A DNA stretch of 64,000 bases from JAEZBP01 sp963832725. Lineage in GTDB: Bacteria > Myxococcota_A > Polyangia > Polyangiales > Sandaracinaceae. Under the pieces are notes generated by a model. That model was given only the letters and a program-made list of their open reading frames with translations, was not told the origin of the DNA and searched no databases. The position numbers and the translations under genes were made by a program. The stretch is taken from assembly GCA_963832725.1 (NCBI GenBank), contig CAWHVG010000002.1:1550001-1614000 (forward strand), read 5' to 3'. The first letter of the stretch is position 1, and every line of letters starts with the position of its first letter. Shown in pieces: positions 56,681 through 64,000 of this stretch.

Positions 56681-57546
56681 GCCGGAGCGATTCGAGCGCC
56701 CTCCAGCCCCCGTGAAACGGCATTTTCGAAACGAACATGCCCTCTCACGGCCGTGAAGGAGCCTCTCGGATCTCGGAGCCGGCCTTCACGGCGGTGAAAC
56801 GCCTTCCGCGGATGAGCGGGCCCGGGCACGCCCGTGAGGACACGTTCTCGTTCTCGACGCCTCTCCCGACCGGCGTGCAACGGCATTTTCAAAGCGAACA
56901 TGCCCTCTCACGGCCGTGAAAGAGCCTCTCGAATCTCGGAGGCGGCCTTCACGGCGGTGAAGCGCCTTCCGCGGATGAGCGGGACGCAGGCTCGCCGTGA
57001 GCACGCGATTTTTTGCCTCGACACCTCATCGGATCCGCGTGAAACGGGATTCTCGAGACGAACATGCCGTCTCACTGGCGAAAAAGAGGCCTCTCGGATC
57101 TCAGAGATGGCCCTCACGCCCGTCAGACCGGGCTCCGAGCGAAAAGGAGTCGTGTTCACGGCGTCGGCGCGCGAAAAAGCGCCGCGGAAGACGGCGCGCC
57201 CGCGTTCGGACGCGAGGGAGGGCTGCGGGATCGCTTTTCACGGCCGTGAGCGGCGCCTTCGACGGCGAGCGGGCCGTCTCACCGGCGTGAACGAGGCTGC
57301 GCCAATCTCGAGGGCGGCGTTCGCGCCCGTGAGAAGGGGCTCCGAGCGAGAAGGAGTCGATCTCACGGCGTCGGCGCGCGAAAAAGCGCGCGGAAGACGG
57401 ATCGACGTCGTTCGCGGACGGGTGTGCGCCGGCTGACGTGTCGGCCCCTCGCGGAGACGATCGTCGACGTCGTCCAGCAGCCCGCCGGCACGGGCGGATC
57501 GCCTCCGCGGTCGTGACCCCGCCTGGGCGGAGCGCGATGGGCCGGC
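56681..57546. other. 866-bp convergent intergenic region occupied by a repeat array
   Basis: Between the converging ABC operon and sensor kinase gene there is no credible gene. About 700 bases are a degenerate repeat array (listed separately); the rest (57410-57546) shows nothing I recognise. Confidence 0.7.
56706..57405. repeat. Array of degenerate ~110-bp units carrying TTCACGGCCGTGAA-type dyads
   Basis: Unit 1 (from 56711) and unit 2 (from 56874) are ~94% identical over 110 bases by eye; unit 3 starts near 57038 and unit 4 near 57245, more diverged. Offsets are 163, 164 and 207 bases. Each unit has two or three short dyads: TCACGGCCGTGA perfect at 56745-56756, 56908-56919 and 57238-57249; TTCACGGCGGTGAA at 56785-56798 and 56948-56961; weaker ones at 56825-56837, 57113-57126, 57278-57290 and 57320-57333. 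Units 3 and 4 share a second block (57131-57193 and 57339-57400). Dyads are ~40 bases apart. No unique spacers, so not CRISPR. Confidence 0.8.
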
Positions 57547-58890
57547 TCACGCGGGCTCGGGCGGGCTTCGCGGGACGGTGAAGTGAAAGCCCGCGTAGCG
57601 ATCGATCTCGCTCTCGACCCAGATGCGACCCCCGTGTGCTTCCACGAGGCGCTTCACGATGTAGAGACCGAGACCGAGGCCGGGCTGCCCGCTCACGCGC
57701 GCGTCCCGGGTCCGGGTGAACTTCTCGAAGAGGGTGGGGAATTGATCCCGCGCGATGCCGCGGCCCTCGTTCGTGACGATCACTTCGATCTCGTCCGCGT
57801 GGCTCAGCAGGCTCAGCTCGATGTCGGAGCCCGCCCGGGCGTACTTGCCCGCATTGACGAGGAGGTTGCCCAGAACCTGCCGCATCCGGTCGGGATCGAC
57901 CCAGCCCACGGGGCCCTGGCCACAGTCGACGCGGACCGCGTGACCGCCGAGCAGAGGCGTCACGTCCTCGAGGACCGACGTGACGAGCGCTCCGAGGTCC
58001 ACGCGGCGCGGCGAGAGGCGCAGCCGGCCCGACTCGATGAGCGCGGCGTGTGAGAGGTCGTCCACCATGCGGTCGAGGCGCTCTGCGTTCGTGAGGATCC
58101 GCGTCAGTATCAGTGTCTCCTTCTGCGACCGGTGGCCCTCGCCGAGCCGGAGGAGCAGCTCGGCGCCGAGGCGGATGGTGTGGATGGGCTGACGCAGGTC
58201 GTGGGTGACGACGAGCATGGAAGGGTCGACGAGCGATACGGCCGGCTCCACGGCCGCGCGCGAGCCCTTCCACGGCGCCACGCGCTGTACCGCCTCCGAC
58301 GCGCTCCCCTCGTGCACGATCGTCGCCTCGTCGCTCCGGAGCTTCGCCGCGGCGTGACCCCCGATCACGATGTGCGGCTCGCCGTCGAGCTCCTCGCGCA
58401 GCGTCTTCACCAACGCTCGCGTCGTCGGTACCCGCGCCTGGGTGGTCATCGAGAGGGCGATGAGCGCCGGATCCCACTCCGCGGCCTTGCGCACCAGGTC
58501 GTCGTTCGGGACGTCCGCGCCCATGAAGACCTCGTTCCAGCCCTCCAGCGCCAGGAGGTCGGCGAAGATTCGAGCGCCCAGGTCGTGGCGCTCCCCTTCG
58601 ACACACGCGACCAGCGCGTGCGGACCGCCCTTCGACCAGGGGAGTCGAGGGGAGATGGCGCCGATGATGGTGCCCACGATGGCGCTCGCGATGTGCTCTT
58701 CGGCGACACCGATGTCGTGCTGCTCCCAGCGCGCGCCCACCTCGGCCATCGCCGGCGTGATCACGTCTTCGTAGAAATGCCGCACGCCCCAATCCTGGAA
58801 GACGCCGAGCGCAGAGCGCACCGCTTCTTCCCGGTTGCCCGCGAGCAAGAGATCGAGGAACCATCGGCTCTCGGACGAGCTGCTCGCCAT
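57547..58890 (-). CDS. CarH-like cobalamin-binding domain fused to a histidine kinase
   Basis: 447 residues. Residues ~5-75 form the B12-binding four-helix cap with W-x9-EH (WEQHDIGVAEEH). Residues ~85-200 form the Rossmann-like cobalamin domain with VACVEGERHDLGA (the E/DxHxxG motif whose His ligates cobalt) and VFMGADVP, very close in pattern to the light sensor CarH/LitR. A cytosolic histidine kinase follows: H box THDLRQPIH (His near 230), N box GNLLVNAGKYA, G boxes TNEGRGIARD and GLGLGLYIVKRL. No membrane segment. It may sense light through AdoCbl, or cobalamin itself, and signal by phosphotransfer. No response regulator is adjacent. A GGAGG lies directly against the ATG. Confidence 0.82.
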   Translation of the reverse strand: MASSSSESRWFLDLLLAGNREEAVRSALGVFQDWGVRHFYEDVITPAMAEVGARWEQHDIGVAEEHIASAIVGTIIGAISPRLPWSKGGPHALVACVEGERHDLGARIFADLLALEGWNEVFMGADVPNDDLVRKAAEWDPALIALSMTTQARVPTTRALVKTLREELDGEPHIVIGGHAAAKLRSDEATIVHEGSASEAVQRVAPWKGSRAAVEPAVSLVDPSMLVVTHDLRQPIHTIRLGAELLLRLGEGHRSQKETLILTRILTNAERLDRMVDDLSHAALIESGRLRLSPRRVDLGALVTSVLEDVTPLLGGHAVRVDCGQGPVGWVDPDRMRQVLGNLLVNAGKYARAGSDIELSLLSHADEIEVIVTNEGRGIARDQFPTLFEKFTRTRDARVSGQPGLGLGLYIVKRLVEAHGGRIWVESEIDRYAGFHFTVPRSPPEPA

Positions 58891-59360
58891 CCTCCACAGG
58901 GGGGATGCAATCGCAGGGCTCGCCCCGGAAGTCGTGCGTTTCTGAGATGCATGGACAAACGCCTCGGACGCGTCGGACTCATCGAGGTCTGACGGCCGAC
59001 CGAGCCGCGTGACTGCCGGGCGCCGCGCCGGCGGCGAGGTGGCCCGTCGCGGTCTGCTCTCGCCGCGGGACGTGCGCCGGGGGGCGAGCGCCCAGGAGGA
59101 ACACCTGTGAGCGTTCGCGTCCGTTCGGGAGGCGAGGTCAATCGCCCGGCGCGCTGAGTAGGAACGCCCCAGCGTGGTGGTTGTGGCGGCCGCCTTGCTC
59201 GCCAAATCCTTCGGTGCCGCCGAGCTGGCGGGGAGGGTGCGGGAGGTCCTCGACCGGCCCGCGTGATCCATCCTCCGCTCGCGCGCGACCGCGAAGCTCC
59301 GGGTCTCCTCCTCGGTCGAAGGTTGGCGGACGGAGGGCGAGCTGCGCCAAGATGCGGCCC
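58891..59360. other. 470-bp divergent intergenic region
   Basis: No gene, repeat or dyad of note seen. It must hold the promoters of the cobalamin-kinase gene and the carboxyltransferase gene. Confidence 0.5.
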
Positions 59361-60944
59361 ATGAGCGACGACGAGAGCGCCCCCGACGAGAACGTCCGGC
59401 CCGAGCTCGCGGAGCTCCGGACTCGGCTCGAGGCGACGACCGACGCGCATCGTCCGGACGCGGTGGCCAAACGGCGGCGCAAAGGGCAGCGGACCATCCG
59501 CGAGAACCTCGCCGACCTCGTCGACGAGGGGAGCTTCGTCGAGTACGGCGCGCTGGCGGTGGCGGCCCAACGCTCCACCCGGTCGATGGAGGAGCTGTGG
59601 CGGGTCAGCCCGGCCGACGGGATCGTGTGCGGCGTCGGGACGGTGAACGCGGCGCGCGTCGGCGAGGAGCGCGCGCGGACGATGGTGCTCGGCTACGACT
59701 ACACCGTCTTCGCCGGCACGCAGGGGCTGGTCGGTCATCGCAAGCTCGACCGCATGCTCGCGCTGGCCAAGGAGTGGCGCCTGCCGATCGTGCTCTTCGG
59801 GGAAGGGGGCGGCGGCCGGCCGAACGACACGGACACGTTCACGGTCTCCGGGCTCGACACCCCGAGCTTCCTGGCGTTCGCGTCGCTCTCGGGGATGGTG
59901 CCGCGGGTCGGCGTCGTCTCGGGGCGCTGCTTCGCCGGCAACGCGGCGCTCCTCGGCTGCTGCGACGTGATCATCGCCACCGACGACAGCAACATCGGCA
60001 TGGGCGGCCCGGTGATGATCGAGGCCGGGGGCCTCGGCCGCTTCGCGCCGGAGGACATCGGTCCGGCCGACGTGCAGGCGCGCAACGGTGTCATCGACGT
60101 GCGGGTCGAGGACGAGGTCGCGGCCGTCGGCGTGGCCAAGCGCTACCTCGGCTACTTCCAGGGGCCGCTCTCGCGCTTCGAGTGCGCGGACCAGCGCGCG
60201 CTCCGCGACGCGCTCCCCGAGAGCCGGCGTCGGGCTTACAAGGTGCGGCCGATCCTCGAGACGCTCGTCGACACCGGCTCCGTGCTGGAGCTCCGCCGCG
60301 GCTTCGGCCGCAGCCTGGTCACCGCCCTGGCTCGCATCGAAGGGAGGCCGGTCGGGATCCTCGCCAGCGACACCCAGCAGCTCGCCGGCGCGCTCGACGC
60401 CGACGCCTCGGACAAGGCCGCGCGCTTCCTCCAGCTCTGCGACGCGTTCGGTCTTCCCATCGTCTCCCTCATCGACACGCCCGGGTTCATGGTCGGTCCG
60501 AAAGCGGAGGAGACGGCGCTGGTGCGCCACACCTCGCGCTTGTTCGTGACGGCAGCCAGCCTGCGCGTGCCCTTCTTCTCCGTCGTGCTCCGCCGCGGCT
60601 ACGGCCTGGCCGCGCAAGCGCTGTCCGGCGGGCATTTCCATGCGCCCTTCTTTCAGGTCTCGTGGCCGACCGGCGAGTTCGGCGGGATGAACCTCGAAGG
60701 CGCGATCCGGATCGGCATGCGCAAGGAGCTGGCGGCCATCGAAGACCAGGAGGCGCGGGAAGCGAAAGCGCAGGCGATGATCGCGGAATCGCATCGCCGC
60801 GGGACCGCGATGAACATGGCGTCGCTCGTCGAGCTGGACGCCGTCATCGATCCCGCCGACACCCGCGCCTGGCTCGTTCGTGGGCTCCGCTCGGTGCCGC
60901 CGGCGGCGGAAAGCGACCGCCGCCGCTTCATCGACACCTGGTGA
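59361..60944 (+). CDS. Acyl-CoA carboxylase carboxyltransferase subunit
   Basis: 527 residues of the biotin-dependent carboxyl transferase family (two crotonase-like halves). Visible landmarks: LVDEGSFVEYGALAV, GTQGLVGHRKLDRML, GVVSGRCFAGNAALLGC, SNIGMGGPVMIEAGG, then in the second half VGILASDTQQLAGALDADAS, FGLPIVSLIDTPGFMVG and AEETALVRHTSRLFV. It transfers CO2 from carboxybiotin to an acyl-CoA (acetyl-, propionyl- or longer). No biotin carboxylase or carrier gene is near, so its partner must be encoded elsewhere. ATG 59361 gives the family N-terminus. Confidence 0.87.
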   Translation: MSDDESAPDENVRPELAELRTRLEATTDAHRPDAVAKRRRKGQRTIRENLADLVDEGSFVEYGALAVAAQRSTRSMEELWRVSPADGIVCGVGTVNAARVGEERARTMVLGYDYTVFAGTQGLVGHRKLDRMLALAKEWRLPIVLFGEGGGGRPNDTDTFTVSGLDTPSFLAFASLSGMVPRVGVVSGRCFAGNAALLGCCDVIIATDDSNIGMGGPVMIEAGGLGRFAPEDIGPADVQARNGVIDVRVEDEVAAVGVAKRYLGYFQGPLSRFECADQRALRDALPESRRRAYKVRPILETLVDTGSVLELRRGFGRSLVTALARIEGRPVGILASDTQQLAGALDADASDKAARFLQLCDAFGLPIVSLIDTPGFMVGPKAEETALVRHTSRLFVTAASLRVPFFSVVLRRGYGLAAQALSGGHFHAPFFQVSWPTGEFGGMNLEGAIRIGMRKELAAIEDQEAREAKAQAMIAESHRRGTAMNMASLVELDAVIDPADTRAWLVRGLRSVPPAAESDRRRFIDTW

Positions 60945-61257
60945 GCGGTGGTGTCCCCATTCAGAGGGGGAAGAGGACGCGAAGAGCTAGTCACCCGGAA
61001 CAGCAGTGAGTGGTAAATCCCGGCGAGCCATCGGCGTGCGAATCAAGGAACGACGACGAGGAATACCAAAGGTATTTCGAGGAGGAGTGACGCTGAGTCG
61101 CGCGTCGAGGGCCGGTGGGGTTTGCCACGAATCGCTGAGACGGGTGACTAGGCGAGCTCAGCAGCCAGACCGGCGTGACGTCTCGCGACGGGAAATCGCG
61201 GGGCGCCCTCTCGGCGAGCCACTGGACACCACGCCCGAGCGGAGAGAGCATGCTCGC
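60945..61257. other. 313-bp intergenic region with a structured-RNA candidate
   Basis: No reading frame of coding character. The only notable content is the folded stretch at 61001-61137 (listed separately) and a GGAGAGAG ribosome site for the next gene. Confidence 0.6.
61001..61137 (+). ncRNA. Candidate structured RNA of unknown class
   Basis: Nested helices can be drawn by hand: CAGC 61001-61004 with GCTG 61134-61137; 61010-61020 (GTGGTAAATCC) with 61118-61128 (GGGTTTGCCAC), 11 pairs; 61021-61024 with 61111-61114; 61033-61041 with 61098-61106 plus 61043-61044 with 61095-61096; and a terminal hairpin 61060-61067 / 61071-61078 (AATACC-AAA-GGTATT core). Five pairs are G.U only if the plus strand is the RNA, so the fold is strand-specific. 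It could be a small RNA, the 5' leader of the lipoprotein gene or a mobile repeat. Class not recognised. Confidence 0.5.
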
Positions 61258-61683
61258 ATGAAACGAGCTCTCGTCGCGGTGCTCGCTGCCCTTCTGATCG
61301 TGGTCGGCTCGGGCTGCAGCTCCAATCTTTCCACCGGGGATGCGGGGTTCGACGCGGCCCCAGCACCGCTCCGGGACGGAGAGGTTCCGGCCTTCCCCAC
61401 CTGCTCGAACCCGAGCTGGATGCAGGATCGGATTCAGATGTGGGAGGCCGCGCCCGTCGGCACTCCGGGCTACTCGATCACGCGCTACGTCTACCAGGGC
61501 CAGACGGTCTTCTACGTTCCCGCGCAGTGCTGCGACGGGCTCAGCGCGCTGCTCGATTCGTGCGGGCAGCCGATCTGTGCGCCCGACGGCGGGCTCTCCG
61601 GGGCGGGCGACGGGCAGTGCCCCGACTTCTTCGACGCCAGGACCGACGAGATGCTCGTCTGGTCCGATCCGCGCAATCCCTGA
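61258..61683 (+). CDS. Small DUF6970-like lipoprotein
   Basis: 141 residues. Lipobox VVGSGC near residue 20, then an Asp/Ala/Pro linker. The C-terminal ~80 residues match the DUF6970 pattern: ITRYVYQGQTVFYVPAQCCD, CGQPICAPDGGLSGAGDG and CPDFFDA. Six Cys in the mature part suggest disulphides. The protein is probably anchored in the outer membrane facing the periplasm. Function of the family is not known to me. The gene stands alone between the RNA candidate and a convergent kinase gene. Confidence 0.72.
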   Translation: MKRALVAVLAALLIVVGSGCSSNLSTGDAGFDAAPAPLRDGEVPAFPTCSNPSWMQDRIQMWEAAPVGTPGYSITRYVYQGQTVFYVPAQCCDGLSALLDSCGQPICAPDGGLSGAGDGQCPDFFDARTDEMLVWSDPRNP

Positions 61684-61705
61684 CGGGTGGCGCAGCCTCA
61701 GTCGT

Positions 61706-63712
61706 TCAGCTGCCTTCGTCGCTCGCCGGCGCGTCGCTCGGAGGCGGCCCGACCTCGAAGTCGATGGCGTTGATCTGGCCCCACTCGACGGGCACGGTGA
61801 CGGTCCGTCCGGGGCCGCGGCCGTAGGGGACCAACCGCAGCTCTTGCTGGCCGACCGGGAGGTGCACGCGCAGGGGGGTGCGCCCGAGCCTTCGAGAGCC
61901 GTGGAAGACCTCCGCCCAGCCGCCCCGGGCGGTGATCGCGACCTGTCCCTGCGAGATGTCGAGCGTAGTGCTGGGTCCGTGGGCTTCGTGGTCGGTCTCG
62001 GTCTCGGCGCGCGCGGCGCTCTCGTGGGCGGCCCCGACGGGCTCTCGGTGAGCGCGGTCGCTCGCCTCGCGCGTGCCGCTCGCGGACGAGCCGCGCCGCC
62101 TCGCGTCGTGGTGCGCGGCGGTCCCGTCGTTGGACGCGCCGTCTCCGTCGTGCGTGTCGCTGTCGCCGGGCTCGTCGGCGCCGGCGCTGACGTCGATCGC
62201 GCCCGCCGCGGCCGCGATCTCGGCGCTCGCTCCGCTGCTCGTCTCGCCGGTCTCGCCGCTCGCTTCGGCTGGATCGGTGCTCGCTTCCGCGGCCGCTGTG
62301 CCCGTCGCCGGGTCGGCCGGGCTCGTGCCTGCGCGCTCGTCGGCCGGAGGGTCGGCCACGTCCGCGTGGATGGCGCTCGTCGCCGCGAGGGGCCCGCCCG
62401 GCGCGAAGGGCCCGAGACCGGCGTGGCGAAGCCCGGCGACGCCTCCGCCGGCCAGGAGCAGCAGGAGCAGCGCCCACAGCCATGCGCGACTGCGGGTCGG
62501 GAGCACGACCGGATCGTCCGGCTCGGGGTCGAGGCGCAGCGCGCGCTTGGGGCGCTCGGCCGACGCGTCCACTTCCTCGAACCAGGGCTGCCCTTCGGAG
62601 CCGGTGCTCAGCTTGGCCAGCTTGGTGGCGGCCTCGCCCACGCTCGCGTCGCGCCTCCCGGACGCGGGAGCGGTCGTCGTCGTCGTCGTCGCCTCCACCT
62701 CGGCCACCATCGCCCTCACCTCGCGCTGCCGCTCGGCGAAGAGGTAGTCCATCCACTCGGCGAGCTCGGCCGACTCGAAGCTGACGCCCGCCCGCGCGAT
62801 GAACGCCCTGAGATCGCGCCCCAGCTCTCGCGCGCTCCGGTAGCGCTTCTCGGGGTCGCGCTGGAGCGCTTTTTCGGCGATGTCGGCCAGCTTGCGCGGC
62901 ACCCACGCGCGCCCTTCGTCGGCCCGTGGGATGGGCTCCTCCAGCACGGCCATCGCGCTCAAGATGGCCGTGTCCCGCCGGAAGAGATCCTTCAGCGTCA
63001 GCGTCTCCCACAGACACACGCCGAGCGCCCACACGTCGACGCGCTGATCGATGTGGCCGGCTCGGAGCTGCTCGGGCGCGGCGTAGGAGACCTTCCCCTT
63101 CATCACGCCAGTGTCGGTCTGGGTGACCCGCTCGATCGCCTTGGCGCAGCCGAAGTCGACCACCTTCACCGCGCCGTCGTAGGTCACGAAGAGGTTCTGC
63201 GGCGAGACGTCGCGGTGGATGATGTCGAGGCGCGTGCCGTCGGAGCCGCGGGTCTCGTGCGCGGCGTGCAGCCCCTCGCAGGCGTCGGCCAGGATGCGCG
63301 CGGCGATGTAAGGCAGCGCCTGCATCAAGTCGTCGCTCTCGCGCTCGACGATGCGCTCGATCACCTCGTGCAGCGGCTCGCCCGTCAGGTACTCGAGCGC
63401 CAGGTAGTAGGTGCCGTTCAGGTTGCCGAAGTCGTAGACGCTGCAGACGTTCGGGTGGCTGATCTGCGAGGCGATCTTGGCCTCGTCGAGGAACATGTCG
63501 ACGAAGGTCTGCGCCCGCGCGAGGTGGCCGTGGATGGTCTTGAGCGCGACCAGGCGGTCGAAGCCCTCGGTCATCCGCATCCGGCCGAGGTAGACGGTGG
63601 CCATCCCCCCGGCGCCGAGCTCCCGGCGGAGGGTGAAGCGTCCGAGCTGGTAGGGCAGCCTGACGCCGAGCCCGGGTTGCTCGTTCTCGATCGGATTGGC
63701 GGGGGCGTTCAT
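61706..63712 (-). CDS. Ser/Thr protein kinase (Pkn2-type) with transmembrane helix and PEGA-like C-terminus
   Basis: 668 residues. Cytosolic kinase domain (~20-300): GAGGMATVYLG (G loop), VALKTIH, HRDVSPQN (catalytic loop, HRD near 166), DFGCAKA and SYAAPEQLRAG. A juxtamembrane linker is rich in Thr/Glu. One membrane helix (WLWALLLLLLAGGGVAGL, ~411-430) is followed by ~170 low-complexity Ala/Glu/Asp/Ser residues and a final small beta domain with WAEVFHGSRRLGRTPLRV, resembling PEGA. Typical of myxobacterial eukaryotic-like kinases sensing the envelope. ATG 63712 immediately precedes the conserved start; an upstream ATG at 63802 is less likely. Confidence 0.88.
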   Translation of the reverse strand: MNAPANPIENEQPGLGVRLPYQLGRFTLRRELGAGGMATVYLGRMRMTEGFDRLVALKTIHGHLARAQTFVDMFLDEAKIASQISHPNVCSVYDFGNLNGTYYLALEYLTGEPLHEVIERIVERESDDLMQALPYIAARILADACEGLHAAHETRGSDGTRLDIIHRDVSPQNLFVTYDGAVKVVDFGCAKAIERVTQTDTGVMKGKVSYAAPEQLRAGHIDQRVDVWALGVCLWETLTLKDLFRRDTAILSAMAVLEEPIPRADEGRAWVPRKLADIAEKALQRDPEKRYRSARELGRDLRAFIARAGVSFESAELAEWMDYLFAERQREVRAMVAEVEATTTTTTAPASGRRDASVGEAATKLAKLSTGSEGQPWFEEVDASAERPKRALRLDPEPDDPVVLPTRSRAWLWALLLLLLAGGGVAGLRHAGLGPFAPGGPLAATSAIHADVADPPADERAGTSPADPATGTAAAEASTDPAEASGETGETSSGASAEIAAAAGAIDVSAGADEPGDSDTHDGDGASNDGTAAHHDARRRGSSASGTREASDRAHREPVGAAHESAARAETETDHEAHGPSTTLDISQGQVAITARGGWAEVFHGSRRLGRTPLRVHLPVGQQELRLVPYGRGPGRTVTVPVEWGQINAIDFEVGPPPSDAPASDEGS

Positions 63713-64000
63713 GCGCTGCGACCAGGGTACGCCCGATCGGCTCGCGTTCGCACCTCCCACCATGCCCACACGGAGCGAGCGCGCCGTGAGTGCGAGCACC
63801 ACGCGCCGGCTCGGCGCGCCGGCGCGTTGGAAACGAGGGGCATTCCCCCTCGCCGTCCGACTCGAAAACGCGAGCAGCGGGCTCCCGGGGCGGGCTGGTA
63901 TCCTCCCATCGGTATCGGCATCCGGAAGCTCCGTTGGGGCGTCGGCGGTCGAGGGGCGCGCGGGATGGACGGTGCGCCCGATCTCCGAGTGAGGTGGAGG
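63713..64000. other. Right-end non-coding stretch
   Basis: 288 bases upstream of the kinase gene. Frames on both strands have no coding character. A short rightward frame from an ATG near 63965 runs off the window and cannot be judged. Confidence 0.4.

Noticed and set aside
56706..57405. CRISPR array
   Set aside because: Repeats are degenerate, irregularly spaced and lack unique spacers; no cas genes nearby.
56834..57436. A 200-codon rightward frame inside the repeat array
   Set aside because: Arg/Ser/Ala-rich, changes character between repeat units, no start context; the repeats are better explained as non-coding.
63696..63992. A 98-codon rightward frame at the window end
   Set aside because: Starts inside the kinase gene's 5' end antisense and has no coding character.

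Overview
The window is a high-GC chromosomal segment that looks like a Myxococcota (myxobacterial, Sandaracinaceae/Polyangia-like) genome. The taxonomic guess is an inference from gene content: a lipoprotein with nine DUF4215-type Cys-rich repeats, a MopE/thrombospondin-type-3 lipoprotein, a Ser/Thr protein kinase with a C-terminal PEGA-like module, a PAS-GAF sigma-54 activator, an Rsb-type partner-switching cluster and a GldA/F/G-like ABC operon. No rRNA, tRNA, CRISPR array, transposase or phage gene was seen.

Layout. (1) 1-13.9 kb: copper/silver-type metal handling. A leftward operon encodes an RND adaptor, a CusA-like pump, a TolC/CusC-like lipoprotein, a cupredoxin lipoprotein, a Cys-rich exported protein and the start of a second adaptor. 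A CBS-domain protein lies upstream. A rightward CopA-type P1B ATPase has three tandem metal-binding modules, followed by a small SHOCT membrane protein. Two small exported proteins of unknown role follow. (2) 14.6-25.9 kb: a universal stress protein, a DUF6940-like protein, an SDR overlapping an SDR/EthD-like fusion, a GH38 glycosidase, a GT21-like glycosyltransferase and a SNF2 ATPase followed by a strong terminator. (3) 26.1-30.3 kb: a CsoR/FrmR-family regulator, an AAA nucleotide-binding protein, a SpoIIAA-like protein, an unknown membrane protein and a PaaZ/BoxD-type aldehyde dehydrogenase. (4) 30.4-37.8 kb: a PAS-GAF-GAF-GAF-AAA-Fis sigma-54 activator is divergent from a tightly overlapping unknown-rsbT-rsbS-rsbR-rsbR cluster, with an RsbX-like phosphatase and a second HATPase protein next to it. 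A near-consensus -24/-12 promoter sits in front of the cluster. (5) 37.8-45.6 kb: a POT peptide transporter, a lipoprotein with five PPC-like repeats and a caspase-like domain, L-glutamate gamma-semialdehyde dehydrogenase (PruA) and a MscS channel. (6) 46-56.7 kb: three exported or envelope proteins, then a four-gene overlapping operon (ABC ATPase, ABC-2 permease, GldG-like protein, DUF4340-like protein). (7) 56.7-64 kb: a dense dyad-repeat array, a CarH-like cobalamin-binding domain fused to a histidine kinase, an acyl-CoA carboxyltransferase, a candidate structured RNA, a small DUF6970-like lipoprotein and a Ser/Thr kinase.

Sequence quality matters here. Sixteen small frame disruptions interrupt twelve otherwise normal genes, several of them in highly conserved families. 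Each can be repaired by adding or removing one or two bases, mostly in a short homopolymer or GC run. I read them as assembly indels rather than decay and give the full repaired span for each gene.

The points most worth following up are the sigma-54-linked Rsb switch, the cobalamin-binding kinase, the repeat array at 56.7-57.4 kb, and the G.U-rich RNA fold at about 61.0-61.14 kb.
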